This document shows positions 1 through 11,220 of a stretch of DNA of 60,000 nt, piece by piece. A program made the translations under genes and the position numbers. Below the pieces are notes generated by a model. That model had not been told where the DNA came from, did no database searches, and saw nothing but the letters and a program-made list of their open reading frames with translations. Origin of the DNA: Adiantum capillus-veneris. Taxonomy: Eukaryota > Streptophyta > Polypodiopsida > Polypodiales > Pteridaceae. How positions within the stretch are numbered: the stretch's first letter is position 1; the number at the start of each line of letters is the position of its first letter. The DNA lies in assembly GCA_014529385.2 (NCBI GenBank), contig CM043966.1, forward strand, positions 43,782,537-43,842,536, in the 5' to 3' direction.

Positions 1-1796
1 CATATGTGCTCGTAGATAAATTTAGCTACCTCTACCACTGTGATTCTAGTGGTGGCTGTAGCCTCTGCCCATCTAGTCATGTAGTCGACCCCCATGATAA
101 TGTAGAATTTTCCTGAGTTGGCCCTAGGTAATGGCCCAATGGCATCGATACCCCATTTTTCAAATGGGCCATATGAGAGAATAGGTGTCTGTGGTTCAGG
201 CATAAGTGACCTAGTGCCGGCCTTTTGACACAACTTACACGTTTTGCACCAGTGGTGTACATCACGGTTGAGGCTAGGCCATATGAAGCCTGCCTGCAAG
301 ATTTTCCTACTTGTTATGTCTAGGGCAAAGTGACCACCACAAACCCCGTCGTGACAACTAGCAATTACTCCCGTGATTTCCTGAGAGAGAGGGACCTTCC
401 TGAGTATTTGGTCCTTACCCTTACAGTACAAACCGTCATTGATGAGTCGATACCTTGTGGCCTTCCGCGTCAGCCATTGCTTCTTTCCCTTTGTTAAGTC
501 TGATGGGCATTCCCCTGTTTCCAAAAAATGCATGATGTCAGGCAAGGCATCACTTCCTTGAAATAGAGGGAGCTTTAGTTTTATTGCTCCAACCACCACT
601 TCCTGTAGTCTTTCACTTGCTAGGGCATCTGCTTCTTGGTTTTGAGCCCTTGGGATATGGTGTATTTGAACTTCTTCAAACTTACCCAACAAGGTTTTTA
701 CACCACTTAAGTGAGTCCTTAAACTAGGATTCTTGCATGTCCATGCTCCATTTACTTGCCTTACCAGAAGTAGAGCATCCCCAAATACATTAAGGCGTTG
801 TACACCTTGCGAGACGCACCATTGTAGACCCTTGGTTAGTGCTGCATACTCAGCTTCATTGTTAGAATGTGAATCTAACAATTGGCCCAACGAAAATACC
901 TTTGTCCCTTTGTCATCAAAGACCACTATGCCTGCAGCTGCTTTGTCGGACGCTCGCTTGTAGGCTCCATCAAAGTAGAGAGAGTATGCTCCTTCTACCA
1001 TCGGTCGTACTAGAGGTAATCGGACTTCTCCTTCCTTAGATTGCTTCTCCTTCCTTTCAAAGACTTGGTAGGTCATGAGTCCCCCCAAACTTGCCCTTGT
1101 CGTGCTTTCTACCTGTACCGTGTAGTCAAACTCTTGCAGACAAACTAGCCATTTAGTAATTCTAGCAGACACATCCATGTGTTGTACAACATAGGGAAAT
1201 ATTTCATCCGTGGTTAGAATCAAAAATTGCTTAGGCAGCAAATATGACCTAAACTTTGTAGTTGCAAATCTAAGAGCTAGGACTAAGTGTTCCACATGGG
1301 TGAAACCTTTCTCTCCTGCTGTCATCATTCGACTAGAGAAGTAGATTGGCCTCATGAAAGATGTCGTCGTATCCTTTTGGAGTAGCACAGCCCCCAATGA
1401 GCCATCACCAACACTTGAGGTGACATAGAATTTTTCATCCCACTTAGGTGGTGAGATAGTTGGCAGAGTGGCTAAGACCTCCTTTACCTTGTTGTCGTGA
1501 TGTTCGCTTTCCTCGTCCCAAGTGAAAGTTGATCTTTGAGTGAGTTGTTGCAGTGGTAGAACAAGTTGTGATAGTAGATGTATGAATCTACTTAAGTACC
1601 TCACCTTCTGTAGAAAAGAGACCAGTTGACGTGCGGTCGTTGGTGAAGGTAGGGCTATGAGTGCGGACACCTTACTTGGGTCGGCGTTGATACCTTTTGC
1701 TGAAATTTCATGGCCTAGTAGAATGACTTTACTCTCCCCAATGTGGCATTTATCCACATTTAATTGCCCACCTAGGCTCTGCAACCTAGCCAAACC
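1..1796 (-). pseudogene. G1 pol: RT end, RNase H, second RNase H (aRNH), integrase N-part
   Basis: This is one open frame from the stop at 1797 to the window edge, in the same frame as the RT upstream. In order it encodes the end of the RT with a GHEISAKGI segment, an RNase H-like domain whose usual first Asp is replaced (FYVTSSVGDG), a linker, then a second RNase H with YFDGAYKR and SNNEAEYAAL signatures. The integrase with its zinc-binding segment and the first part of its catalytic core follows. Bases 1-600 match 7698-8297 almost base for base. Degeneration of the first RNase H when a second one is present is typical of Tat elements. The segment can be translated only by reading through the stop at 1797. 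Confidence 0.85.
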
Positions 1797-3686
1797 TTAA
1801 GTTACCTTTTCTAAATGTGAAATACGGGAGCTATAAATACAAAAATCATCAATGAACACTCTTATGGATGTTCCAAAGAACGGTTGAAAAACATATGTGA
1901 CATATCTCTGGAATGTGGCAGGTGCATTTGTGAGACCAAATGGAATAACCCTGTATGCAAAACAACCCCATGGCGTGATAAAAGTGGTTTTTAGCTGATC
2001 TTCCAAGGCTATGCGTATTTGAAAGTATCCAGAATAACCATCACAGACGGTATAGCATTCAAAACCCGCTACTTCATTCAGTATTTCATCCAAGAAAGGG
2101 AGAGGAAAGTGGTCTCTCTTTGTAGCTGCATTTAGTGGTTTGTAGTCAACACAGACCCTCCACTTACCATTCTTTTTAGGCGTCACCACTACGGGTGATA
2201 CCCATTCTGAGTTTTCTACAGGATAGATGAATCCCGCCTCCAGCACTTTCCTTACCTCGGCCAAGAGTGCCTTTTCTTGTATGACCCCCAGTCGTCGTAG
2301 CTTTTGCACAACTGGTTTTACCCCTTCCTTCAGCTTAATATGATGTTCCACCACTGTAATGCCTGTGATTCTTTCATAGTTGTCAATGAACAGGTTAGGA
2401 AATCCCATCAACATTTGCAAAAAACTATCTTTCCCCTCAAGTGTTAATTCCGTAGACAACATACCCTTCAACCTACTTCCTCCTAGGCCAGGTGATTTTC
2501 TCTCCTCTTCATTGGGTTTCCCTTTTGGTGATGGATCACCAGTTGTGCTTACCCTTTGTGGATCCTTCATAATGATACCCATCACATCAATGGAACTGTC
2601 ATTTTCGTCGGTGGATGTGGTCTCCTCCTCAGAACTGGAAGATTCGCTAGTGGTTTCATTTGCCGATGTTTCCAGATTCATTTGCTTCTGCTTTCCAATC
2701 CTCATGTCGTAGTAGATTGTCTCCCCTTTCTTACCGGTCATGCGTAGAAGGCCAGTACCCCAGTCCTGTTTTTCTTTCATGGCCATCAACCATGGCCTTC
2801 CCAAAATTAGTGGATAGCCCTCCCCCTTAGTAGGCATCACAAAAACATCTACCTCTACCTCAGTGTTGAAAGCTTTGATTTTCACGGAACTTACCACACC
2901 CACACACTTTACTTTTGCGTTTTTTGCCATCTTTGCCTTGCATGGAGAAGGCCTGTCAACCTCGAGCCCTAATTGAAGCGTCATAGCTTCGCTCATTACA
3001 CAGATTTGTGCACCTCCATCAATGTAGGTGTTTCCAACCCTCTTTCCTTTTATGTTTACGTCGACAATTGGAAGGATGTCATCCATGTTGCATCCCGAAA
3101 TTGCTCCGGCTACCTTTGTTTTGGAGCGTCTTGTACTTACCATTTTAGACCATTGTCGCCTTACTTTTGGTGCAAGATGTAGCAGCTGTGGCCATGTAAT
3201 CTTCGGTCCTTGCTCTGCCACATCCAATGTTAGATCATAGGGCTTAGAACTTTCCCCTAGCTGGAAGTCGGTGATGCCCAATTTCCGTCGTGGCCTGGAT
3301 GGCCTCTTGCTAGTTTCTCCTCTCATGCTTCTCTCATCATCTGATTGTGTAGCCTTCTCCCTCCTAGCTCTTTTCACAGTTATGGCTTCAAGTGGTTCTA
3401 AAAAGGTTACCTTCTCCTTACCCTTGTCCCTCTCCTTTGCTCTGGGTGGATCCACTACTACGGCTTTTCCTTTCTCTTCTAGCCTTATGATGTTTACAGG
3501 GCGATCAGGTGGTGGGGCTGGTGGAAGAGGTGGGATGGATGCTTGTAGTGGTGTCTGGGGTGGACTTAGAATTTGTGTTGGTGGGGGTGGTGCTCGGGGT
3601 GGGGGTGTTCTTTCTCTAGGGGGTGACAATTGGTTCCTCCTACCTCCTCTATTATAGTTTTGTCGTGGTTTGGGACAGTAGTACAT
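1797..3686 (-). pseudogene. G1 pol: zinc knuckle end, aspartic protease, reverse transcriptase
   Basis: The open segment is 629 codons. Its first residues complete a CCHC knuckle (C-x2-C-x4-H-x4-C) that begins just upstream of the start. A proline-rich linker covers residues 25-65. The retropepsin has YIDGGAQICV (Asp223) and ILGRPWL (294-300). An acidic serine-rich linker covers 345-365. The reverse transcriptase runs from about 460 to the end, with catalytic Asp549 (VCDGYSGY) and the FIDD motif at 611-614. It stops at TAA (1797-1799), after which the same frame continues without a break. The stop most simply comes from CAA (inference). Gypsy lineage is certain; function is lost. Confidence 0.9.
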
Positions 3687-3734
3687 ACCGTGACCGTCTT
3701 CTCCGCAGTTGTAGCAATGATACTCCCTGTTTTG

Positions 3735-4493
3735 TCATCGTGCTCTTCCAGGGTCTTGATCTCTTTCTTGACTCCTCCCTTGTTGTATTAAGTGGACAGA
3801 CAAATTCTGCAGTTGGTAAATAATATGGGCCAACATATCTTGTTGGTCATCTCTTACCCCAAGAGCCGGTGGTGGTGGTGGAATGGTGGTTGTCGTAGTT
3901 GCTAGTCGACACGATGTTCCTGATTCTGTTGACTCGGTTTCTTTGGCTTTCATTCGCGTCTTCTTGTCCTTAAGGCGAGCAATCTCAACGGCTAACTCGT
4001 ACGTAGCCGGGAATCTACCTTTCACCTTCTCCTTGAGAAGCGGCCATAAGCCATGCGTGAACCGATCTTTTTTTAGGAAATCGGGTGCAGCTTCCCCCCT
4101 TGCCAGTGACTCGACCCACCGTTCCCACAAATCCAAAACTTTGGACTCATAGGTGGCATATTCTAAAAGACCCTCCTGCTTCAAGTCTCTCAACTTCTCC
4201 CACAACTTTTCTGAAGTGGTACCTCCCCCAAAGCGCCTCTTAAAAGCGGTTTTTAAGGGTTCCTAGTCATCCTTGGTTGCTTGTGGAAGTGCATTGTACC
4301 ATGATCTAGGTTCTAGCTTCATGAGATGATTAAAGATTCTAACCCGGGATTCATCCGTATCTTTGTTGCTCACTACACATGCTACTTCAAAGTCATCTAG
4401 GAAGTCTGTTACCAAATCCTCCCCCTTCTTTCCTTTAAATGTTGGAAATGCTACACTTGCCATGATTACTGAGAGAGAGCTAGAAAGACACAC
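3735..4493 (-). pseudogene. G1 gag (capsid and nucleocapsid)
   Basis: Two open pieces (4493-4263 and 4205-3735) share one frame and are separated by a TAG at 4263-4265. The upstream piece has the gag start MASVAFPTFKGKKGEDL, placed 27 bases inside the open frame, and a capsid-type segment ending RSWYNALPQ. The downstream piece carries the gag core (LWERWVESLARGEAAPDFLKK) and a basic stretch. A TGA at 3735 separates it from the CCHC zinc knuckle that leads into pol. The mature product would be the structural protein of the virus-like particle. Confidence 0.85.
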
Positions 4494-5302
4494 TGCTTAG
4501 CTTGCAAAAGTTTTTTTCTTCTTTACAAGGAGGCGTGTATACCCTCTTATACTAGGACATAGATTAAAACTTCAAACGGTACATTGCCTTGTACCAAAGG
4601 TAAGACAAATGGCTGATCTGATGCCAGAACCTCAAAAAACCGCTCCCCACCCAGCATGGTGTCAATGACGTGCTGGTAGTGAGCCTTCAAGTCCAGTATT
4701 ACCTTGATTGAGCGTACACGTGTTGGTATGTGTGATCTGTCTTGAGGTAGGTTGCACTGATTCATCTGAAGCTTAGAGGTGCTTAGTCACTGTCCAAGCT
4801 TGTGGGAGAGGGTGGTGTTCTTTCCTGAAACAAACTCAGTAGATCCCTAGTTTCTCTAGTGAGAGTGTGAGCCAATGATTCCGTTATCTGTGCTGCAGCA
4901 TCAGGCACGACCTGAAAACTGACTGTGATAATTACCTCGGTGACTTGAGTTACCCGATTCTCAAAGTAGAATAGTGTTGATTCTCTATTGTGCAGAGCTC
5001 CTTCCATTTTGTTATTGTGGATTGGTTGTAGGCTGCGGACATGGTTTCGACCTTCTCCTTCTTCTTCTTGGCACTTGGCCTATGTATATCCACTGGGTTT
5101 GGCGTGTTGGTTGACTCTCCCATTGCAAATAGATTACCGTTACGCCTGGCACTCGAGCTTCGATGAAGATACGGAGTTCGTCTAGTTGTGCTTGGAGCTC
5201 TTCTTCCTCTGTCGTCCAATTAGCAAATCCTGCTAGCCATTCATCTATTCACAATAGTTTAGGGGTTTCAGTCTTGTAAACTGAAGGGTTTCATGAAAAT
5301 AT
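4494..5302 (-). other. G1 5' leader with a short pre-gag ORF (4547-4765)
   Basis: This lies between the candidate primer-binding site and gag. A 72-codon ORF at 4765-4547 ends in PFEVLIYVLV. A similarly placed 80-codon ORF in gypsy B (29753-29511) ends in SFDVHVFVLI, so the two leaders share a short peptide pattern. Two other overlapping ORFs (5007-4783 and 5219-4950) show no family signature. No splice sites or other genes are evident. Confidence 0.4.
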
Positions 5303-5319
5303 CCTTAGTGGGGGCACCA
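5303..5319 (-). other. candidate primer-binding site of G1
   Basis: Minus-strand TGGTGCCCCCACTAAGG begins with the TGG complementary to a tRNA CCA end and lies immediately downstream of the LTR. The exact LTR end is unclear because no TG..CA terminus directly abuts it, so this is a moderate call. The primer tRNA is not assigned. Confidence 0.45.
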
Positions 5320-5321
5320 AA

Positions 5322-6876
5322 AGACGGGAGCAAAGCAAACCCCGAACCCCGACGGCCTCTAAAACACCGGGGACCGAATGGCACGCCTCGAGCCTGTCAT
5401 GGTAAAGCAAACAGGGGGCACCACCTAGCTTCAGCGGCTAGGACGCAAACAACACACCACCATAACAAAGTTTTCATCCAAGAGAGATGGATGCTTGGGA
5501 GTAATGATGAAAAGGAAAGGGAATGAGATCAAGTGAGAGAGAGAGAGAGAGAGAGAGTGAGGGAGGGGGTATAGCGGCTTAGTACTTAGGCATCACAAAA
5601 GGATGGCGAATCTGCACACCCTTCACACATACACAAGCTCACTCCAAAACACAAGACTAGGTGGCGATTCCGCACACCTCGCATGGGCAAAACATTGCAA
5701 GAAAACATACTCACAAAACCTCAAGCTTTATTTAGAGAATTAGGCGATGAAATGGGGAGCATAGGGTAGGGGAATGAGAAGGGAGAGAGTGGTAGAGCAC
5801 ATGGCGGATAGGTGGGAGTTGATGGCGAAGACTTGCACGAGGATTATAGCCATCATCCTTCATTTAGTTGCCCTTCATCTTCCATAGCCAAGGGTGTAGA
5901 GGTCATGCTCAAGACAAGCATGGTGATTGCGGTGATGGTGATGGTGTGGGTGTGTGTGTGTGCACTAGTCACACACAGTGCATAGTGTGTTCTTTGGTGA
6001 TGTTGTGTGTCCTTAGTGTGATGGTGACCCCTCTTTATATAGGGGAGGAGGGGGGGGAGAAATTATAGAATTTAGAAATGAAGAAATCATTATCTACATA
6101 GGCCATGTGACTGTGGGCCCCACTTGTCTGGCTGTGTATATATGTGCCAGAACAGCAGTCTCATGAGAGAGAGACTAAGAGAGAGAGATGGGTTGATGAA
6201 AAAAAGTGAGAGGTGACATGGAGAATAAAGTAATTACAAGAGGGGAGAGAGGGGAGTGTGTTCAGAGGTGAATCTGTGTGCAGATGTGTGTGAACACACG
6301 AAAAATCAGGTAACCACCGGGTGGGGATGGGTCTGTGGGCACCTTTTTCAGTGAAACTGAGTGTGTGTGAGTGTGGGGGAGGTTATTTAGCTACAAGACA
6401 AGAGACATGGGGCCCTTTAGAGAGAGAGGGGGGTATTTGGGTCATGGGATATGATAGGAGAGAGAAAGAGGGGGTGGGGTATACTATTTTGGAAGATAGG
6501 GTAAGTTGCATGTGAGTTAGGGTGCATTATTGGTGAGTTATAATGCATTATTGGTGAGAGGTGGGGTAGCTTGAGGGGAGAGAGAAAGGAGAAAGGACAA
6601 GTGGAAGAGAGAGGGGGTTGACCTTTTGAGTGGAGGAGAGGAAAAGGGACACACGGCGGGGCAACAGTGAAGAAAAAGGAGGCAAGGTGGGGATGGGCTA
6701 CCCCGCAGGCATGAGGTGGCCTATTTTACCTTTCTTATATATTTACATAATCATACTTTATTTTTTTCTTAATTTTTCCAATGCTTTTTATCACTCCCTC
6801 CCTAAGAGGGGGTTTTCATGGGGTGGGGACGAGAGAAGAGGGGTATGGGAGCTTGGCTTGTGAAAAGCCCCCATCA
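5322..6876 (-). repeat. LTR of G1, shared by two partial copies (about 1.55 kb)
   Basis: On the minus strand the 5' end is TGATGGGGGC at 6876, preceded by a polypurine tract. The first 243 bases recur at 8348-8591 at high identity. The stretch is rich in simple GA and GT tracts (5535-5560, 5945-5960, 6165-6190) and contains no gene. The inner end near 5322 is inferred from the primer-binding site. It serves as 5' LTR for gag-pol on its left and as 3' LTR for the integrase fragment on its right. Confidence 0.7.
6034..6041 (-). promoter_or_regulatory. TATA box in the G1 LTR
   Basis: Minus-strand TATATAAA lies in the middle of the LTR, a plausible position for the U3 promoter driving gag-pol leftward. 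Confidence 0.5.
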
Positions 6877-6894
6877 TTAGCCCTCCCTTTTTGG
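6877..6894 (-). other. polypurine tract before the G1 LTR
   Basis: Minus-strand CCAAAAAGGGAGGGCTAA directly precedes the LTR start TGATGG and follows the end of the integrase ORF (6905). This is the expected site for plus-strand priming. Confidence 0.65.
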
Positions 6895-6904
6895 CTAGAG
6901 ACAT

Positions 6905-8347
6905 TCATGTCTCTAGCTCATCTGTTTGATCATTATCGTCGGAGGTGGTGGCTGATGGTGTGTTCTCATCTGGAATGTCAATTCGTGGAGCCTGGTCAAA
7001 TCGAAGAAAATAAGGTTTAAATCGCCAACCATTTACCCTGGTTTTATGAAGTTTTCCATCAGCCTCCATAAGCTGGTAGCTTCCATTGGCATGCTTTTTC
7101 CTGATGATGAAAGGGCCTTCCCATCGAAGCAGGAGTTTCTTATCCTTGCGCGTGTCGAAGTGATTGTCGTAGCGGAGCACCAACATTCCTTTCTTCAATT
7201 CTTTTTTCCGGAGATGCTCGTTAAGGCTAAGCCGTCTATGCTCTGCTTGTGCTGCATAATAATTTATTGCTTCTTCTCTGTCCAGCTGCAGTCTTTCCAA
7301 GTTGATGATGTGATCTCTCAAATGCATGTTGGGTTGTTGAAGTTGGCTTGCCATTACTCTGAGACTTTGTAGTTGCACTTCAATGGGCAAGATTGCTTCC
7401 TTACCAAATACTAGATGATACGGTGTGAATCCCAAGGATGTACGAAATGAAGTTCTGTAGGCCCATAAAGCTGGTAGTAGATACTTATCCCAGTCTCCGG
7501 GATGATTGTTTACCTGCTTGGTAATAATTTTAGAAACCATTCCATTTACCTTTTCAACTAGGCCATTACATTGAGGGTAATATGGTGAAGAGTGCCTCCT
7601 TGTAATGCCCAGTTTCTGCACTAATTCTCCTACCAAGTCTGCTCTGAAACCTGGCCCTCTATCAGAGATGATCTCTAAAGGTGTGCCAAACCTACAGCAT
7701 ATGTGCTCGTAGATAAATTTAGCTACCTCTACCACTGTGATTCTAGTGGTGGCTGTAGCCTCTGCCCATCTAGTCATGTAGTCGACCCCCATGATAATGT
7801 AGAATTTTCCTGAGTTGGCCCTAGGTAATGGCCCAATGGCATCGATACCCCATTTTTCAAATGGGCCATATGAGAGAATAGGTGTCTGTGGTTCAGGCAT
7901 AAGTGACCTAGTGCCGGCCTTTTGACACAACTTACACGTTTTGCACCAGTGGTGCACATCACGGTTGAGGCTAGGCCATGTGAAGCCTGCCTGCAAGATT
8001 TTCCTACTTGTTATGTCTAGGGCAAAGTGACCACCACAAACCCCGTCGTGACAACTAGCAATTACTCCCGTGATTTCCTGAGAGAGAGGGACCTTCCTGA
8101 GTATTTGGTCCTTACCCTTACAGTACAAACCTTCATTGATGAGTCGATACCTTGTGGCCTTCTGCGTCAGCCATTGCTTCTTTCCCTTTGTTAAGTCTGA
8201 TGGGCATTCCCCTGTTTCCAAAAAATGCATGATGTCAGGCAAGGCATCACTTCCTTGAAATAGAGAGAGCTTTAGTTTTATTGCTCCAACCACCACTTCC
8301 TGTAGTCTTTCACTTGCTAGGGCATCTGCTTCTTGGTTTTGAGCCCT
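6905..8347 (-). pseudogene. G1 family integrase fragment, second copy
   Basis: The ORF of 463 codons starts inside the end of the second RNase H and contains the HHCC zinc-binding segment, the catalytic core (WGIDAIGPL, SDRGPGF, NGLVEKVN) and a C-terminal tail (LLRWEGPFII). The D, D and E of the core are all present. Bases 7698-8347 repeat 1-650 of the window. At 8347/8348 the coding sequence stops abruptly and is joined to the first 244 bases of an LTR, so everything from mid-LTR to the second RNase H has been deleted. Confidence 0.88.
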
Positions 8348-8591
8348 TAGGAGAGGAAAAGGGACACACGGCGGGACAACAGTGAAGAAAAAGGAGGCAA
8401 GGTGGGGATGGGCTACCCCGCAGGCATGAGGTGGCCTATTTTACCTTTCTTATATATTTACATTATCATACTTTATTTTTTTCTTACTTTTTCCAATGCT
8501 TTTTATCACTCCCTCCCTAAGAGGGGGTTTTCATGGGGTGGGGACGAGAGAAGAGGGGTATGGGAGCTTGGCTTGTGAAAAGCTCCCATCA
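8348..8591 (-). repeat. truncated G1 LTR (first 244 bases)
   Basis: It matches 6634-6876 in the same orientation with a few substitutions. The terminus TGATGGGAGC is at 8591. It is fused at 8348 directly to the RNase H/integrase fragment. The join is a deletion breakpoint, not a normal LTR-internal boundary. Confidence 0.85.
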
Positions 8592-9944
8592 GCATGAACA
8601 ATACTTTGCGAGAGAGAGAATTAGAGAACTTGACAACTATTGAGGATTGGTTTATGTGGAGTCGGTCCCCTCTCCAAAATGCTTTTTGTATTATAGCTTC
8701 TCCCATAAAGAGAGACCTTGTACAATATAAGCTTTGTGTTCCTTGAGACCTTAATGGTGGAATGAAAGATAGAGAGATTCATGTACCAAACTTATGTCTG
8801 TAACTTAGCTAACTAAAATCATTAACTTGTTCCCCGCCTCAATCCCAAGACCTCAAACACCTTCAAAGGTAGAGAGAGCTAGTAGGGAATGAGGGCAGGT
8901 AAGAGGAGGAAATATTCTTATGAGGAAGAAATAGTGTTCTCTCATACCATTACTCATAGAGCTTAGCATAGCATAGTAGCATAGTAATGGAGATGAAGAA
9001 GATGGTTAGCATAGCATTGAAGCATGGCTCTTGGTTGGATTTGCATTCCATAGCCAAGAGTGTTGGTATGGACTTTGAACTTCTAAACAAACTTCAGAAG
9101 GAGATGAAATTCTTTGCACTTCACATAATGAGAGTGTGTGTGAGTGTGTATATCCTCAAGCTAACTCCCTTCTTGCTTGGGTCGACCCCCTCATCCTAGC
9201 TCATGCCTTAAGATCACTGGCTCTCTCAAGCCTAGCCAATCACAAGCCTAGGTCAGTTCAAGCAATAGAGGTCGTCTTTGGACAAGTGTCCTCCTTACCC
9301 CTTAGAGAGAGAGGGTTTGAATAATTCTTAAATAATTATTTTGATTAAGTAAATTCTCATTGGAACTCTCTAGGGATCAACCAATAGGCTTTAGGCACAC
9401 TATGGGGGAAACCTAGCTAGGGGCTTGACATGTGTCCTACTTGCCTCTTGAGGGAAAGGGGTGCCTTGGATAAACGTGAGACTTTCCAATCACATCCCCT
9501 CCTTTTTGAGACTAGCCCCTTTTTTCTAGGCCTTTGTTTGACTTCAAAGATATCAAGCACCTTGGCCCCCAAGTACCTTAAGCACTTCATGTACCTTAGT
9601 CAGCAAGCACGACAAGCACCTCAAGCTTGGACCAAGTTCCCACCTCAAGCTCGGTCCTACGGTCCTAGGTCTAAAGACTTTTAACACTAACCTTCGGAGG
9701 TCTTTAATGAAGCTAACCCTAAGGTCTTTCAAGGTCCATTAGCTAGCATTTCTCTTTGACAAACCATCTCTTATTTGGACCCATTAACTCTAGACTCGTG
9801 CTGAGATAGATCCATAAGCACATGTCTATATTCTAACTCTTGTTTTCATTTATTCTACCATATTAAATGATTAGTTTAAGATGAGAAAACCATTACTTCG
9901 TTAGTGTAGAAGGCAAAATCGCAATGTTGTCCTCTCGTTAACCC
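8592..9944. other. no recognisable gene
   Basis: Short open frames are present (for example 8987-9199 and 9430-9684), but none shows a family signature, splice structure or repeat match. The composition is AT-rich. It may be host flank of the G1 copies or older element remains. Confidence 0.5.
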
Positions 9945-10763
9945 ACGTGGCGTGACTTTTTAAACTTTTATTTTCGCCGATCTTGCCATCTTTATCGTTT
10001 GCGGCTCAACTTTTGCTTGCTCGCTTCACATCATTTTCGTATTTCATGAAGACCGTGTGGAAAGGAAGCACTGATTGCTGGATTGTGCAACAAGAGCAAG
10101 GCCAGAACTCTCCAAATGCAATCACCTACACACGTATCTTGAAGGCATGTGGCTCTACACAAGATGTTGATATGGACACAAAAATTACATTGCTGAAAAA
10201 GATGTCGTGCTTGGCAATGTCCTGGTTGATATGTATGCCAAATGTGGTGCGCTTTGGAAAGCACAAAGACAAGAGCTTCCTGTATGGAATGTCGGCACTG
10301 ATTGTGGGAAGTGCACAACAAGAGCAAGGCATGAAAGCTCTAGGCTGTTTTCAGCAGATGTGAAGAGAGGGCCTCTTTCTGGATGCAACCACCTACGCAT
10401 GCATCTTGAAGGCATGTGGCTCGCTAGCATACATGGAGATTTAAAAATCTTGCACGAGGCTCGTCCATGTGGCGTGACTTTTCAAACGTTTATTTTCGCC
10501 GAGCTCGCCATATTTACCGTTTATCATCTCTGCGCGATCAACTTTTGCTTGCTCGCTTCACATCAGTTCTCGTGGTTCATGAAGATCGTGTGGCAAGGAA
10601 GTACTATTGCTGGATTGTGCAACGAGAGCAAGGCCGGAACTCTCTAGATGCAATCACCTACATAGGCTTCTTGAAGGCATGTTGCTCTACGCAAGATGCT
10701 GATATGGGCACAAAAATTACATTTTTGGAAAGATGTCGTGCTTGGCAGTGTCTTGGTTGATAT
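9945..10763 (+). pseudogene. PPR-like gene fragments in two degenerate direct copies
   Basis: Bases about 9945-10256 and 10468-10763 are direct repeats of each other. They encode broken pieces such as NAITYTRILKACGSTQ and GNVLVDMYAKCG, which are typical of land-plant pentatricopeptide repeat proteins (organellar RNA-binding proteins). Frames are disrupted in both copies. The second copy ends at the LTR of copia C3, which inserted where LVDMYAKCG would continue. Confidence 0.6.
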
Positions 10764-11095
10764 TGTAAAAGTAACTTATGATTTTAATACGTGTGGAATT
10801 CCTTTCCACCTACCTCTATTCCCTAATTCCCACATGGACCCCTTTTACCTATGCAAGCCTCAACATGTGTCTATTCCCACCTACCTATAATTCCCATGTG
10901 ATGGATAATCCTCACTCCCTCAACTTGTATATAAATCCCATTAGTTGCCCTCATTTGTAACAAGGTCTTCACTCTCCATTCAAGTGCAATTTATTGTCAT
11001 TGCTCTATTTCTATCTTGCACTCTCTTATGTCTTGACATTAGCATATTAAGTAATAGTGATATTAATCACATTTAAGTTAATCTCTAAGTTCTCA
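10764..11095 (+). repeat. 5' LTR of C3
   Basis: It starts TGTAAAAG at the break in the PPR-like sequence and ends TCTCA two bases before the primer-binding site. A TATA box (TATATAAAT, 10928-10936) lies inside. There is no second copy in the window, so the boundaries rest on flanks only. Confidence 0.6.
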
Positions 11096-11097
11096 CA

Positions 11098-11109
11098 TGG
11101 TATTAGAGC
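11098..11109 (+). other. primer-binding site of C3
   Basis: TGGTATTAGAGC differs by one base from TGGTATCAGAGC, the usual plant copia site for the initiator methionine tRNA. Confidence 0.75.
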
Positions 11110-11220
11110 ACTAGAACTTAAGATTAGTTTTTCTAATTAGCGTTAAGAGTCTTCCATCTCTTTAGCCCAAACTCGAAGCCTCACTTTCCATTCTTTTCAA
11201 GGAATCCGGAACCTCGAAAG

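Larger units (their letters stand above)
1..6876 (-). mobile_element. Ty3/gypsy retrotransposon G1 (Tat-like), 3' part cut by window edge
   Basis: On the minus strand the order is LTR (about 5322-6876), leader, gag (4493-3735), zinc knuckle, protease, reverse transcriptase, RNase H, a second RNase H and integrase, running off at base 1. The second, NNEAEY-type RNase H placed after a degenerate first one is the hallmark of the plant Tat group (known of the family). The whole gag-pol lies in one frame, broken only by in-frame stops at 4263 (TAG), 3735 (TGA) and 1797 (TAA), so it is a dead copy that decayed by point mutation. Its LTR is also the 3' LTR of the integrase fragment at 6905-8347. Confidence 0.85.

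Noticed and set aside
2380-4152. Plus-strand ORFs opposite G1 gag-pol
   Set aside because: Antisense shadows of the real minus-strand reading frame.
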